From: Elusimicrobiota bacterium
Lineage (GTDB): Bacteria > Elusimicrobiota > Elusimicrobia > FEN-1173
DNA: 64,000 bases
Reading direction: 5' to 3'
Assembly (NCBI GenBank): GCA_016715645.1
Contig: JADJZR010000004.1
Span: forward strand, 62,001 to 126,000
Made by a program: the position numbers and the translations under genes. The notes under the pieces were generated by a model, which saw only the letters and a program-made list of their open reading frames with translations, searched no databases and was not told the DNA's origin. Within the stretch, counting starts at the first letter, position 1. Every line of letters starts with the position of its first letter. This document shows positions 35,080 to 44,630 of this stretch, piece by piece.

Positions 35080-37671
35080 ATGAATCCCGTCCACACCCCA
35101 ATCCGCACCAACGGCGCCCAGGCGCCGGAGTCCGTTCCCCCCCTTGCCGTGGGGAGCCCTCGTCCCACATCGGCCCGTCCGCCGGTTCGCCTGAGCGAAA
35201 ACCAGCGAAAAGTGATTGCCGACAAATACTTACGCAACGATCCGTCCCCCGAAGTGTGGCTGGACCGGGTGGCCGCGAACATTGCGTTGGCCGAGCTATT
35301 GCACGCGCCGGAATCCGACGGTTGGCATTTATGGGACGGGGTTAAACGGCGGGTGATCGATGTGGCCACGCGCAAAACCCACAAGTCGCGCATGAATTTG
35401 TTGCACCATGGGATTATCCAATCGGATGAACGGGACAAAAATTTCGCCGTGTTTTTGGGCAACCTGCGCCGGGCCGTTGCCGAGGTCCCGGAAGCCCGGG
35501 TTCTCATGGAAGAGTGGCGCGACCGTTTTTACGGGATGATGGCGCGGTTCGACTTTTTGCCCAATTCCCCGACGCTCATGAACGCGGGTCGGGAACTTCA
35601 GCAGTTGTCGGCCTGTTACGTGTTGCCGGTGCCGGATTCCATGGAAGGCATCGCCGACGCGCTCAAAGCCCAGGCGCTGATTCACAAGTCCGGCGGGGGC
35701 ACGGGGTTTTCGTTCCAGCGGGTTCGGCCGTCAGGCGACAGCGTGAAATCCACCAAAGGCACGGCGTCCGGGGCCATCAGCTTTATGCAAATTTTCGACA
35801 AGATGACTGACGTGGTCAAACAGGGCGGAACCCGGCGGGGCGCCAACATGGGCATTTTGCCCTACTGGCATCCGGAAATTGAAGATTTCATCAACATGAA
35901 AACGAAACCCGGCGTCATGGAAAACTTCAATGTGTCCGTGACGGTCGACGGTAAATTCATGGAAGCGGCTCAAAAGGGCGAGGAATACGATTTGCTCAAT
36001 CCCCGCACTCTTCAGCCCACCGGTAAGCGGGTGAACGCCCGGGACGTGTTCGAGAAAATGGTGGACGGCGCCTGGAAATCGGGCGATCCCGGCATTATTT
36101 TCATCGACCGCATCAACAACAGCCCTTCCAACCCCACGCCCCACCTGGGCCAAATCGAAAGCACGAATCCCTGCGGCGAGCAGCCGTTGCTTCCCAACGA
36201 GCCGTGCAACCTAGGGTCCATCAACCTCGCTAACTTTGTCGAAGGGGAAGTGGGCCATGGAAAAATGAATTGGGACCGGCTCGGCAAAACAGTGGCTTTG
36301 GCGGTGCGGTTTCTGGACGACGTCATCGAGGTCAACAACTATCCTCTCTCGCAAATCGAAGAGTTGTCCAAGGGGAACCGTCGGATCGGTTTGGGCGTGA
36401 TGGGCTGGGCGGAAGCTCTGGTGAAAATGGGCGTCCCGTATGATTCCGACGAATCATTGAAAGCCGCCGGCGAGGTCATGGGGTTCGTGAACACGAAAGC
36501 CATGGAAGCCTCCGAGCTGTTGGCGGAAGAACGGGGGGTGTTCCCGAACTGGAAAGGCTCTATTTTCGATAAGGACAGCCCCCATTTCCGAGGGGAAGAG
36601 CATCTGCCGCGCCATTGCGCCCGCACGACGATCGCGCCCACGGGAACGATCGGTTTAGCGGCGGGACTGCAGGGGGCGGGCATCGAGCCGTTCTTTGCGA
36701 TCACCTACACCCGCTACAACGCAAAAGCGTTGGCCGCCCTGAAAAAAGGCGAGAAACCCGCCGACGGCGACGTGTTTTACGAGGTCAACCCGTTGTTTCG
36801 TGAAGTGGCGCGCCGCAACAATTATTTCGGTTTATCCGAAACGGACCTGTGGAAAAAAGTGGAGGCCAACCACAAGTCGGTGCGGGGGATCAAAGAAATA
36901 CCCGAGGCGGTGCAGAAATTGTTCGCCACCAGCCACGACGTGCCGGTGCCGTTTCACGTTCAAATCCAGGCGGCGTTTCAAACGCACACGGACAACGCGG
37001 TGTCCAAAACCATCAACATGCCCCACACCGCCACCCGCGAGGACGTCAAAAACGCCTACCGCCAGTCCTACGAAATGGGGTGCAAAGGCATTACCATTTA
37101 CCGGGACGGCTCCAAGAGCCAGCAGGTGTTGAACCTGGGCGCCGCGGGCGCGCCGGCCGAAAAACCCAAAACCCGGGACGCGTCCCGGGGAATGTCGTCG
37201 GAGTATTACGAGATCCGCACGGGCCACGGCGGCTTGCACGTTCACATTGATTACGACGAAACGGGTCCGTATCGGTTGTTCACCAGCCTGTCGCCGCTGG
37301 GGACGGACATTTCGGGGCTCACGTCGGTGGTGGGCATCATGATTTCCAAGTATTTGGAAGCGGGCGGGGATCCCAAACGGATTCTGAAACATCTCAATTC
37401 CGTCAAAGGCGACCGGCCGTTCGGGTTCGGGGCCCAACGGGTGGACTCGATTCCCCACGCCATCGCCATTGCCCTTCGCACCCATCTTCAAAAGCACGGA
37501 AAAATGGACGCCCCCGCTCCCGCCGCGTCGGACACCAAAAGCGGCGGTTTGGAATTGTGGGACCGATCGTCGGCCCTTTATTGCCCGGACTGTTTCTCGG
37601 CCAACGTGGCCCAGCAGAGCGGATGCACCGGCGTGACGTGCTTCGACTGCGGCCATTCGGAGTGTTCCTGA
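35080..37671 (+). CDS. nrdJ: adenosylcobalamin-dependent ribonucleotide reductase (class II)
   Basis: Reduces ribonucleotides with adenosylcobalamin. I chose the ATG at 35080, seven bases after AGAGG, over 35059. Recognisable parts are NSPTLMNAGRELQQLSACYV, the catalytic stretch ESTNPCGEQPLLPNEPCNLG with its active-site Cys and Glu, the barrel segment ARTTIAPTGTIGLAAG, a TSCPD-like domain (about residues 690-800) and a C-terminal cysteine-rich tail YCPDCFSANVAQQSGC. 863 residues. Flanked by nrdR and dcd, forming a deoxynucleotide operon; dcd overlaps by one base. Confidence 0.95.
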   Translation: MNPVHTPIRTNGAQAPESVPPLAVGSPRPTSARPPVRLSENQRKVIADKYLRNDPSPEVWLDRVAANIALAELLHAPESDGWHLWDGVKRRVIDVATRKTHKSRMNLLHHGIIQSDERDKNFAVFLGNLRRAVAEVPEARVLMEEWRDRFYGMMARFDFLPNSPTLMNAGRELQQLSACYVLPVPDSMEGIADALKAQALIHKSGGGTGFSFQRVRPSGDSVKSTKGTASGAISFMQIFDKMTDVVKQGGTRRGANMGILPYWHPEIEDFINMKTKPGVMENFNVSVTVDGKFMEAAQKGEEYDLLNPRTLQPTGKRVNARDVFEKMVDGAWKSGDPGIIFIDRINNSPSNPTPHLGQIESTNPCGEQPLLPNEPCNLGSINLANFVEGEVGHGKMNWDRLGKTVALAVRFLDDVIEVNNYPLSQIEELSKGNRRIGLGVMGWAEALVKMGVPYDSDESLKAAGEVMGFVNTKAMEASELLAEERGVFPNWKGSIFDKDSPHFRGEEHLPRHCARTTIAPTGTIGLAAGLQGAGIEPFFAITYTRYNAKALAALKKGEKPADGDVFYEVNPLFREVARRNNYFGLSETDLWKKVEANHKSVRGIKEIPEAVQKLFATSHDVPVPFHVQIQAAFQTHTDNAVSKTINMPHTATREDVKNAYRQSYEMGCKGITIYRDGSKSQQVLNLGAAGAPAEKPKTRDASRGMSSEYYEIRTGHGGLHVHIDYDETGPYRLFTSLSPLGTDISGLTSVVGIMISKYLEAGGDPKRILKHLNSVKGDRPFGFGAQRVDSIPHAIAIALRTHLQKHGKMDAPAPAASDTKSGGLELWDRSSALYCPDCFSANVAQQSGCTGVTCFDCGHSECS

Positions 37672-38228
37672 TGGCGGTCAAGTCCGACCGTTGGATCCGG
37701 CGCATGGCGCGGGAGCGCGGCCTGATTGAGCCGTTCGTGGAAGCCCAAAAACGCGAGGGCGTGATTTCCTTCGGGCTCTCCAGCTATGGGTATGACATGC
37801 GCGTGGGAACGCGGTTTAAAGTGTCTCGGCCCGGGGGATCGGGTGTGATGGACCCCAAACAACCGGCCGCGGGGGTGTTTGAAGACGTCCACACGGACAC
37901 GTTCCTGGAGATTCCGCCTCACGCCATCGCCTTGGGCCAGTCGGTGGAATATTTTCGCATTCCACGCAACGTGGTCACGGCGGCGTTCGGAAAAAGCACC
38001 TATGCCCGTTGCGGGTTGGTGGTCAACATCACGCCCTTTGAACCGGAATGGGAGGGGTTCGTGACGTTGGAAATGTCAAACACCACGCCGTTTCCGCTCC
38101 GGGTGTATGCCAACGAGGGGATCGCCCAGATCTTGTTTTTCGAATCCGACGAGGTGTGCGAGGTCTCGTACGCCGATCGGAAAGGGAAATATCAGGGCCA
38201 GACGGCGATCACCCTCGGGAAAATATGA
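37671..38228 (+). CDS. dcd: dCTP deaminase
   Basis: Converts dCTP to dUTP toward dTTP. The start MAVKSDRWIRRMARERGLI overlaps the nrdJ stop by one base; the open frame further upstream lies within nrdJ. Family motifs SFGLSSYGYDMRVG, KSTYARCGLVVN and TPFEPEWEGFVT, and the glutamine of the C-terminal KYQGQTAITL, are present. 185 residues. It could be a bifunctional dCTP deaminase/dUTPase, which cannot be told here. Confidence 0.93.
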   Translation: MAVKSDRWIRRMARERGLIEPFVEAQKREGVISFGLSSYGYDMRVGTRFKVSRPGGSGVMDPKQPAAGVFEDVHTDTFLEIPPHAIALGQSVEYFRIPRNVVTAAFGKSTYARCGLVVNITPFEPEWEGFVTLEMSNTTPFPLRVYANEGIAQILFFESDEVCEVSYADRKGKYQGQTAITLGKI

Positions 38229-39352
38229 CACCGATCGAGATCATCGAAAAACATCCCGGGGCTTTGGCCGACATTGCCGACCTGGAAGACAAGGGGCACC
38301 GCATTGTGGATGTGTTGGGCGGAGACGTGGTGCCCACCGACGCCACCCGGGATTTTGTGTCGGCGCTTCGCGACGAACGTCGGGAGAGTTTTTACAGTGA
38401 AGTGTTGCATTACCTCACGTCCGAGAGATATCCGGAAGCCCAGGCCCAGGTTTTATGGAAAGAAATCTTGGACCATAAATTTTTAATGAGCGAGCGGCTG
38501 GGTCGAAACGTGGGGATTCGCGTGTCGGCTTTTGACTATTTGCTCAACGTGCGCAAACTGCTGATTGCCCCGCGGATTATCAATTCCCATGACTTTCGTC
38601 GGACAGTTCGGTTATCGCGGACGGACGCGTTGACAGGCCTTTACAACCGGCGCTACTTTTTGGAACATACCGCCAAAGTGTTGGAAGCGGCAGAGCATGT
38701 GAAAGCCCCGGTGTCTCTCCTGATGGCGGACCTGGACAACTTCAAACCGTTCAATGACGATCACGGCCACCAAGCGGGGGATTTGTTGATTCAGGAAATC
38801 GCCCGGCTGATTCGCGGGTGCGTTCGCGCGTCGGATATGGTGACGCGCTACGGCGGCGATGAATTCGCTTTGCTTCTTCCCAAGGCCACCAAGGCCGAAG
38901 CCGAGGGCGTGGCTGAAAAAATTTGCCGGCAAATTGAAGAAAATTGCCAATCGGTGGGTGTCACCATCAGCCTGGGTTTGGCCCAGTTCCCGGTGGACGC
39001 CACGTCCCGGGAAGATTTGATTGCCGCGGCCGACGAACTGCTTTATCGGGCCAAAGAGTTTGGCGGCAACCAAGTGTCGTTGTATCGACCGATCCGGTTC
39101 CACTACACGGACAAGGACGGACAGGTCACACAGGTGTCGGTGGTCGGAGACTTTAACAATTGGTCCGGCCGATCTCACGGATTGGTGCGGCAGTCTTCGG
39201 GAAAAGACTGGGAAACCACCCTGCCGCTGAAAGCGGGGCGTTACCGGTATAAGTTTTTGCTCAACCAAGCCCATTGGATTGCCGACCCGGCGGCGACGGT
39301 GTTTGAAAGCGACGGATTCGGCGGGCGCTGTTCGGTTTTGATCGTTAAATAA
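38225..39352 (+). CDS. diguanylate cyclase (GGDEF) fused to a glycogen-binding-type domain
   Basis: Coupled to dcd by ATGA. Residues 1-130 are an unrecognised helical region (MTPIEIIEKHPGALADIADL). Residues about 135-290 are a GGDEF domain with intact active site RYGGDEFALL (G210-F214) and an inhibitory I-site RASD (R201-D204), so it should make c-di-GMP and be product-inhibited. Residues about 295-375 form an early-set/CBM48-like domain with VVGDFNNWSGRSHGL and AGRYRYKFLLN, as in AMPK-type glycogen-binding modules. No membrane segment: a cytoplasmic enzyme that may read glycogen or a related glucan. The last point is inference. Confidence 0.85.
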   Translation: MTPIEIIEKHPGALADIADLEDKGHRIVDVLGGDVVPTDATRDFVSALRDERRESFYSEVLHYLTSERYPEAQAQVLWKEILDHKFLMSERLGRNVGIRVSAFDYLLNVRKLLIAPRIINSHDFRRTVRLSRTDALTGLYNRRYFLEHTAKVLEAAEHVKAPVSLLMADLDNFKPFNDDHGHQAGDLLIQEIARLIRGCVRASDMVTRYGGDEFALLLPKATKAEAEGVAEKICRQIEENCQSVGVTISLGLAQFPVDATSREDLIAAADELLYRAKEFGGNQVSLYRPIRFHYTDKDGQVTQVSVVGDFNNWSGRSHGLVRQSSGKDWETTLPLKAGRYRYKFLLNQAHWIADPAATVFESDGFGGRCSVLIVK

Positions 39353-39366
39353 AAGGAGACAGAGTT

Positions 39367-40530
39367 ATGGCGTTTTTTATAGGTCGTGATCGCGAAGCCC
39401 GGCGGGCCTACGGGTTCGACGAGGTGGCCCTGGTGCCCGGCACCGTAACGGTGAATCCCGAAGACACGGACGTGTCCACACGGATCGGATCGGTCAAACT
39501 TCAAGTCCCCATTTTGGCGAGCGCCATGGACGGCGTGGTGGATGTGGAGTTTGCCGTGGCCATGGGCCGGTTGGGCGGGTTGGCGGTGTTGAATTTGGAC
39601 GGGGTTCAAACTCGTTACGAAAACCCCAAACCCCTCTTTAAGAAAATTTCGGAAGCCACCCCGGAAGAGGCCACGCGGCTGGTTCAAGAAATTTACAAGG
39701 AGCCGTTCAAAGAAAAACTGGTGGCTCAGCGGGTGAAAGAGATTAAAGCGGGCGGGGCGTTGTGCGCGGTCTCGTCGATCCCCCAAAACGCCGAGAAAGT
39801 GGGGAAAATCGCGGCCGACGCGGGGGCCGATTTGTTCGTGGTTCAAGGCACGGTGACCACGGCTCGGTTCAAGTCGTCGAAGGGGCCGGTGGTGGATCTG
39901 GCCAAGTTTTGCGAGCGGATGAAAATTCCCGTCATCATTGGCAACGTCGTTACCTACAGCGCCGCTTTGGAACTGATGGAAACGGGCGTGTCCGCGTTGT
40001 TGGTGGGCGTGGGACCCGGGGCGGCGTGTACCAGCCGGGGGGTGTTGGGGTTGGGTGTGCCGCAGGTCACGGCGACCATCGATTGCGCGGCCGCCCGGGA
40101 CTTTTATTTCAAGAAAACCGGCCGTTACGTGACCATTATAACGGACGGGGGCATGACCACCGGCGGCGACGTCTGCAAGGCTTTCGCCTCGGGAGCCGAC
40201 GCGGTGATGGTGGGCTCGGTGTTCGCCCGGGCCGAAGAGGCGCCGGGGCGGGGATTCCATTGGGGCATGGCCACGCCACACCACAATTTACCCCGGGGCA
40301 CACGCGTTCGCGTGGGGACCGTGGGAAGTCTAAAACAAATTCTTTTTGGACCCGCGTCGCTCGACGACGGAACCCAAAACTTTGTGGGCGCGATCCGCAC
40401 CTGCATGGGCGCTGTGGGCGCGACCACCATGAAAGAGTTTCAACTCACTGAAATTATCATCGCGCCCGAAATTAAGCACGAGGGCAAGCTGTTTCAACAG
40501 GCCCAAAAAGTGGGCATGGGGAAGAAGTAG
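39367..40530 (+). CDS. IMP dehydrogenase/GuaB-family protein (GuaB3-like)
   Basis: IMPDH/GMP-reductase-fold barrel without CBS domains. The start MAFFIGRDREARRAYGFDEV has an AAAGGAGA ribosome site. The catalytic cysteine loop reads GPGAACTSRGVLGLG near residue 222, with the phosphate site ITDGGMTTGGDVCKA and GADAVMVGSVFA. At 387 residues without CBS it fits the GuaB3/IMPDH-related clade rather than canonical IMPDH (about 490). Next to guaA and the pur genes it likely supplies XMP, or else salvages GMP. Confidence 0.85.
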   Translation: MAFFIGRDREARRAYGFDEVALVPGTVTVNPEDTDVSTRIGSVKLQVPILASAMDGVVDVEFAVAMGRLGGLAVLNLDGVQTRYENPKPLFKKISEATPEEATRLVQEIYKEPFKEKLVAQRVKEIKAGGALCAVSSIPQNAEKVGKIAADAGADLFVVQGTVTTARFKSSKGPVVDLAKFCERMKIPVIIGNVVTYSAALELMETGVSALLVGVGPGAACTSRGVLGLGVPQVTATIDCAAARDFYFKKTGRYVTIITDGGMTTGGDVCKAFASGADAVMVGSVFARAEEAPGRGFHWGMATPHHNLPRGTRVRVGTVGSLKQILFGPASLDDGTQNFVGAIRTCMGAVGATTMKEFQLTEIIIAPEIKHEGKLFQQAQKVGMGKK

Positions 40531-40543
40531 AGGGGGATATCCA

Positions 40544-40960
40544 ATGAAAGTGGAACTGTTTGCGTTGTGCGATGCGGCCACCGAAAGCGGCGGCAAGTTG
40601 AACGTGTTGGGAATTTTCGATGTGATGGCGGGGCCGGACCTTCCGTTTTTTCACCCGGCGTGCGCGGTGGCGATCCGCCTTCGGTTTAAACGCATTGAAT
40701 CGGGAACCCATCGGGTGAAGTTGGATATTGTGGATTTGGACGGTCGTCACACGGTCCCTTCATTTGAAACCACGGTGACTGTCCAGTCGGGGGATGAAGT
40801 CGATTCGTCAGTGGCCAACCTGTTGTTGAATTTTCAGCAGTTGCGGTTTGATCGTTACGGCCGCTATTCCATCGATTTGGCGGTGGACGGTCGTCAAGAA
40901 GGGTCTTTGCCGGTCTATTTGCGGCCGGTCACGTCCCCCTCAGAAAAACCGGCCCACTGA
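40544..40960 (+). CDS. conserved hypothetical protein, DUF6941-like
   Basis: 138 residues starting MKVELFALCDAATESGGKLN and containing VLGIFDVMAGPDLPFFHPAC. From memory this pattern belongs to a small uncharacterised family (DUF6941); no catalytic motif is visible and the sequence looks beta-rich. It sits 13 bases after the guaB-like gene and five before the methyltransferase, so it is probably co-transcribed with the purine genes by position only. Confidence 0.7.
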   Translation: MKVELFALCDAATESGGKLNVLGIFDVMAGPDLPFFHPACAVAIRLRFKRIESGTHRVKLDIVDLDGRHTVPSFETTVTVQSGDEVDSSVANLLLNFQQLRFDRYGRYSIDLAVDGRQEGSLPVYLRPVTSPSEKPAH

Positions 40961-40965
40961 TTCGT

Positions 40966-43719
40966 GTGACAACCGCGACGGTCAAGTCCGCGGGATGGGC
41001 CGATTTGCCCGATACCGTGTGGGACGAGGTGTGCGTGGGGGGGGCCTGGGGGTTTCAGGCCACGTCGTCGTTTTGGACGGCGAAACAACGGCAGGCGTGT
41101 TCTTTGCACGAGGTGTCGTATCGGGCCTGTTTTAAGCCGCAACTGCCGCGCTTTTTCATTGAACGGCTGACGGAACCAGGCGGGCGGGTGTATGATCCTT
41201 TCTCGGGGCGGGGAACCACGGGTCTGGAGGCGGGGCTCCTTGGTCGAACGCCGGTTCTAAACGACGCGAACCCCCTGGGCGCGATTTTGGCGAAACCTCG
41301 GTTTTTTGTTCCCGACCCGCAAGCGGTGGAACAGAGGCTTCGTTCCTTGGCGTGGGGCGAACAACGGTCGGCCGACCGGGATTTGTCCATGTTTTACCAC
41401 CCGAAAACGGAATCGGAGATCATGGTTCTTCGAACCTATCTCAATAATCGGCGGGAGGCGGGTCAAGAAGACGATGTGGACCGGTGGATTCGGATGGTGG
41501 CCACAAACCGATTGACGGGACACTCGGCTGGATTTTTTTCGGTGTATTCACTGCCGCCCAACCAGGCGGCGTCGCCCCAAAGCCAGTTAAAAATAAACAC
41601 CCGGCTCCGTCAGGCGCCGGAACCCCGGGACGTGGCGCGAATCATTCTTAAAAAGTCCCGGCAATTGGTGGCCGATCTGTCCCGGTCCGATATGGATCGG
41701 TTAGCCGAGGCAGGCCGAGCGGGGTTGTTTTTCTCTGAGGACGCCCAGCGGACGTCCGGTCTTTCGTCGAATTCGGTGGATCTGGTGGTCACCTCGCCGC
41801 CGTTTTTGGATGTGGTGCAATACGCCCAGGACAATTGGCTGAGGTTTTGGTTCAACGGTATCGACGAAAAAGAAGTGGGCGGGCGGATGTCGATGCAGCG
41901 AACCCTTGAAGAATGGTCCCGAACCATGGGCGACGTGTTTGTCGAACTGTTTCGAGTGGTTCGGTCCGGCGGGTGGGTGGCGTTTGAGGTGGGCGAAGTG
42001 CGCAAAGGGACAGTCCGGCTGGAAGAGGCCGTTGTTCCGGTGGGCATCGCGGCTGGGTTTCGGTTTGCGGGGGTTTTAGTGAACCAACAGACATTTACGA
42101 AAACGTCCCAGATTTGGGGCATTGACAACAACGCCAAGGGCACGAACACGAACCGAATCGCTCTCTTTCAAAAAAATAAAACAGAGGCCTTTATGATCGT
42201 TATTCTTGATTTCGGGTCCCAATACACTCAATTGATCGCCCGCCGAATACGGGAAGCCAACGTGTTTTGCGAGATTCATCCGTTCAACTATTCGGCGGAA
42301 AAGATCCGCACGTTGGACCCTAAAGGGATTATTTTGTCCGGCGGTCCCGCCAGCGTGTATGCCAAAATCGCGCCTTTACCGGACCCGAAAATCTTCGAAT
42401 TGGGCGTTCCGATGTTGGGCATTTGTTACGGATTGCAGGTGATGGTCAACCATTTCGGCGGCAAGGTGTCCCGGGCGGCCCGGCGGGAATACGGTCCTGC
42501 GGACATTCAGGTCGTGGCGGACAATCCTCTTTTTCAGGATTTGGGCGAGCGGATTCCGGTTTGGATGAGCCACGGCGACCACGCGGAGCGGATTCCGACA
42601 TCGTTTTCCGTTTTGGCCCAAACGGCCAACGCCCCGTGCGTGGCCCTTCATCACAAAGAGCGGAACCTTTTTGCCGTGCAATTTCATCCAGAAGTCCACC
42701 ACACGCCCCAGGGCAAAGAGATTTTGGCCAACTTCCTGTTTCGGGTCTGCGGCCAAAAGCCCGATTGGACCATGACCTCTTTTGCCGAGGAACAAACCCG
42801 AGCTGTGCGCGAGCGGGTGGGCAAGGAAAAGGTTATTTTGGGGCTGTCCGGCGGGGTGGACTCATCGGTGGCGGCGGCGCTGTTGCACCGGGCGTTGGGC
42901 AAACAGCTGATTTGTATTTTCGTGAACAACGGCCTTTTGCGCGCTGGGGAAGAAGAGCGGGTGCGCACGGTGTTCGGCAAAGCCCAGGGGTATGTGACTC
43001 ACATCATCGACGCCCGGGCGCGGTTCCTGAAAAAATTGAAGGGTGTGAGGGATCCCGAAAGAAAACGCAAGATCATCGGCCACGAATTTATCAAGGTGTT
43101 CCAAGAAAACGCGAAAAAGTTGAAGGGCGTCAAATTCTTGGCCCAAGGCACCCTTTACCCCGACGTCATTGAAAGCGTTTCGGTGAAAGGCCCGTCAGCG
43201 GTGATCAAAACCCACCACAACGTGGGCGGTCTTCCGGCCAAAATGAAAATGACGTTGGTGGAACCCCTGCGATTTTTGTTTAAAGACGAGGTTCGCGCGC
43301 TGGGCCGAACCTTGGGGTTGCCCGACGAGATCTTGTATCGCCAGCCGTTTCCGGGGCCGGGGTTGGCGGTGCGGGTGTTGGGGGACCTCACTGAAGAAAA
43401 ACTGCGCATGGCCCGTGAATCCGATTCGATCGTGGAAGAAGAGATCCGGGCGGCGGGTCTTTACGACAAGTTGTGGCAGGCGTTTACGGTGTTTTTGCCG
43501 GTCAACAGCGTGGGCGTGATGGGCGACGAGCGCACGTATCAAAACGCGGTGGCGATCCGGGCGGTGAACTCGGTGGACGCCATGACCGCCGACTGGGCCC
43601 GGTTGCCTGACGACGTTTTGGCCAAAATGTCGACGCGCATCATCAACGAAGTGCGCGGCATTAACCGGGTGGTGTACGACATTTCGTCCAAACCCCCCGC
43701 CACCATCGAGTGGGAATAA
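40966..43719 (+). CDS. guaA: DNA methyltransferase fused in frame to GMP synthase (GuaA)
   Basis: One uninterrupted 917-codon frame from a GTG start. Residues 1-409 are an amino-methyltransferase with SAM motif DPFSGRGTTGLEAG (77-90) and catalytic TSPPFLDVVQ (from 276), the SPPY/F type typical of N4-cytosine or N6-adenine enzymes. From M410 (ATG at 42193) a complete GuaA follows: glutaminase Cys78 in LGICYGLQVM, H165/E167 in FHPEVHH, PP-loop GLSGGVDSSV (217 on), and the dimerisation C-terminus ending KPPATIEWE. GuaA converts XMP to GMP with glutamine. AGAGG lies five bases before the internal ATG, so GuaA may also be made alone. No restriction enzyme is adjacent. Confidence 0.85.
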   Translation: MTTATVKSAGWADLPDTVWDEVCVGGAWGFQATSSFWTAKQRQACSLHEVSYRACFKPQLPRFFIERLTEPGGRVYDPFSGRGTTGLEAGLLGRTPVLNDANPLGAILAKPRFFVPDPQAVEQRLRSLAWGEQRSADRDLSMFYHPKTESEIMVLRTYLNNRREAGQEDDVDRWIRMVATNRLTGHSAGFFSVYSLPPNQAASPQSQLKINTRLRQAPEPRDVARIILKKSRQLVADLSRSDMDRLAEAGRAGLFFSEDAQRTSGLSSNSVDLVVTSPPFLDVVQYAQDNWLRFWFNGIDEKEVGGRMSMQRTLEEWSRTMGDVFVELFRVVRSGGWVAFEVGEVRKGTVRLEEAVVPVGIAAGFRFAGVLVNQQTFTKTSQIWGIDNNAKGTNTNRIALFQKNKTEAFMIVILDFGSQYTQLIARRIREANVFCEIHPFNYSAEKIRTLDPKGIILSGGPASVYAKIAPLPDPKIFELGVPMLGICYGLQVMVNHFGGKVSRAARREYGPADIQVVADNPLFQDLGERIPVWMSHGDHAERIPTSFSVLAQTANAPCVALHHKERNLFAVQFHPEVHHTPQGKEILANFLFRVCGQKPDWTMTSFAEEQTRAVRERVGKEKVILGLSGGVDSSVAAALLHRALGKQLICIFVNNGLLRAGEEERVRTVFGKAQGYVTHIIDARARFLKKLKGVRDPERKRKIIGHEFIKVFQENAKKLKGVKFLAQGTLYPDVIESVSVKGPSAVIKTHHNVGGLPAKMKMTLVEPLRFLFKDEVRALGRTLGLPDEILYRQPFPGPGLAVRVLGDLTEEKLRMARESDSIVEEEIRAAGLYDKLWQAFTVFLPVNSVGVMGDERTYQNAVAIRAVNSVDAMTADWARLPDDVLAKMSTRIINEVRGINRVVYDISSKPPATIEWE
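42182..42195 (+). promoter_or_regulatory. internal ribosome site and ATG for free GuaA
   Basis: CAGAGGCCTTTATG: an SD-like AGAGG five to six bases before the ATG that encodes the canonical GuaA N-terminus (MIVILDFGSQYTQ). It suggests that a 508-residue GuaA can be translated independently of the fusion. Confidence 0.5.
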
Positions 43720-43742
43720 AGACCAAAAAGGGAGCGTCTTGT

Positions 43743-44630
43743 ATGATTCAAACAGCCGATGTGCCCACGTTGCCATTTAAAGTGTGGACCCGGGGAAAAG
43801 TCCGGGACGTTTATGATTTGGGAGACCATCTCTTGATTGTGGCCACGGACCGCATTTCGGCTTACGATTTTGTTTTGCCCACGCCGGTGCCGGACAAGGG
43901 CAAAGTCTTGTGCCAAACCTCCAACTTTTGGTTCGCCAAGCTGGCGGACGTCTGCCCCCACCATCTGGTGGCCACGGAGGTGGCGAAATTTCCAGACGAC
44001 GTTCGTCGGTCCTGCGCGGGGTTGGACGGGCGCACCGTTCTGGTAAAAAAAGCTAAACGGGTGGACATCGAGTGCGTGGTGCGGGGCTATTTGGCCGGGT
44101 CCGGGTGGAAGGAATACAAGGAAAGCCAATCGGTGTGCGGGGTGAAACTGCCGGCGGGATTGCAGGAATCGTCCAAACTGCCCGCGCCTATTTTTACGCC
44201 AGCCACCAAGGCCCCGGACGGCGAACACGACGAAAACATTTCTTTTGAGCGGATGGTCGCGCGGGTGGGGGCGGATTGGGCCCAGCGGCTTCGGGACGTG
44301 AGCCTCAAAATCTTTAATGCCGCGTCGGCCCACGCCGAGTCCAAGGGGTTTATTCTGGCGGACACCAAGTTCGAGTTCGGTGAACGGGACGGAAAAATTA
44401 TCTGGATCGACGAAGCCCTCACGCCGGACTCGTCGCGGTTTTGGGACAAGGCCGCGCACCAGGCCGGGCGGTCCCAGGACTCGTTCGACAAACAGTTCGT
44501 GCGGGACTATTTGGTCAAAATCAAATGGAACAAACAGCCCCCCGTCCCGACGTTGCCCGACGACGTGGTCCAAAAAACCCGTGAAAAATACATCGCCGCC
44601 TACGAGCGGATAACGGGAAAAACATTTTAA
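43743..44630 (+). CDS. purC: phosphoribosylaminoimidazole-succinocarboxamide synthase
   Basis: Ligates aspartate to CAIR in purine synthesis. The start MIQTADVPTLPF was preferred over 43710 because of the GGGAG ribosome site and family length (295 residues). Motifs KVWTRGKVRDVYDLGDHLL, TDRISAYDFVLP and ECVVRGYLAGSGWKEYK, and the C-terminal DEALTPDSSRFW, are all present: a yeast-type long PurC. About 180 bases without a visible feature follow before purS. Confidence 0.95.
   Translation: MIQTADVPTLPFKVWTRGKVRDVYDLGDHLLIVATDRISAYDFVLPTPVPDKGKVLCQTSNFWFAKLADVCPHHLVATEVAKFPDDVRRSCAGLDGRTVLVKKAKRVDIECVVRGYLAGSGWKEYKESQSVCGVKLPAGLQESSKLPAPIFTPATKAPDGEHDENISFERMVARVGADWAQRLRDVSLKIFNAASAHAESKGFILADTKFEFGERDGKIIWIDEALTPDSSRFWDKAAHQAGRSQDSFDKQFVRDYLVKIKWNKQPPVPTLPDDVVQKTREKYIAAYERITGKTF

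Noticed and set aside
42140..42200. A missed stop between methyltransferase and GuaA
   Set aside because: The frame was followed codon by codon through this stretch and no stop is present; only an internal ATG with an SD-like site is seen.
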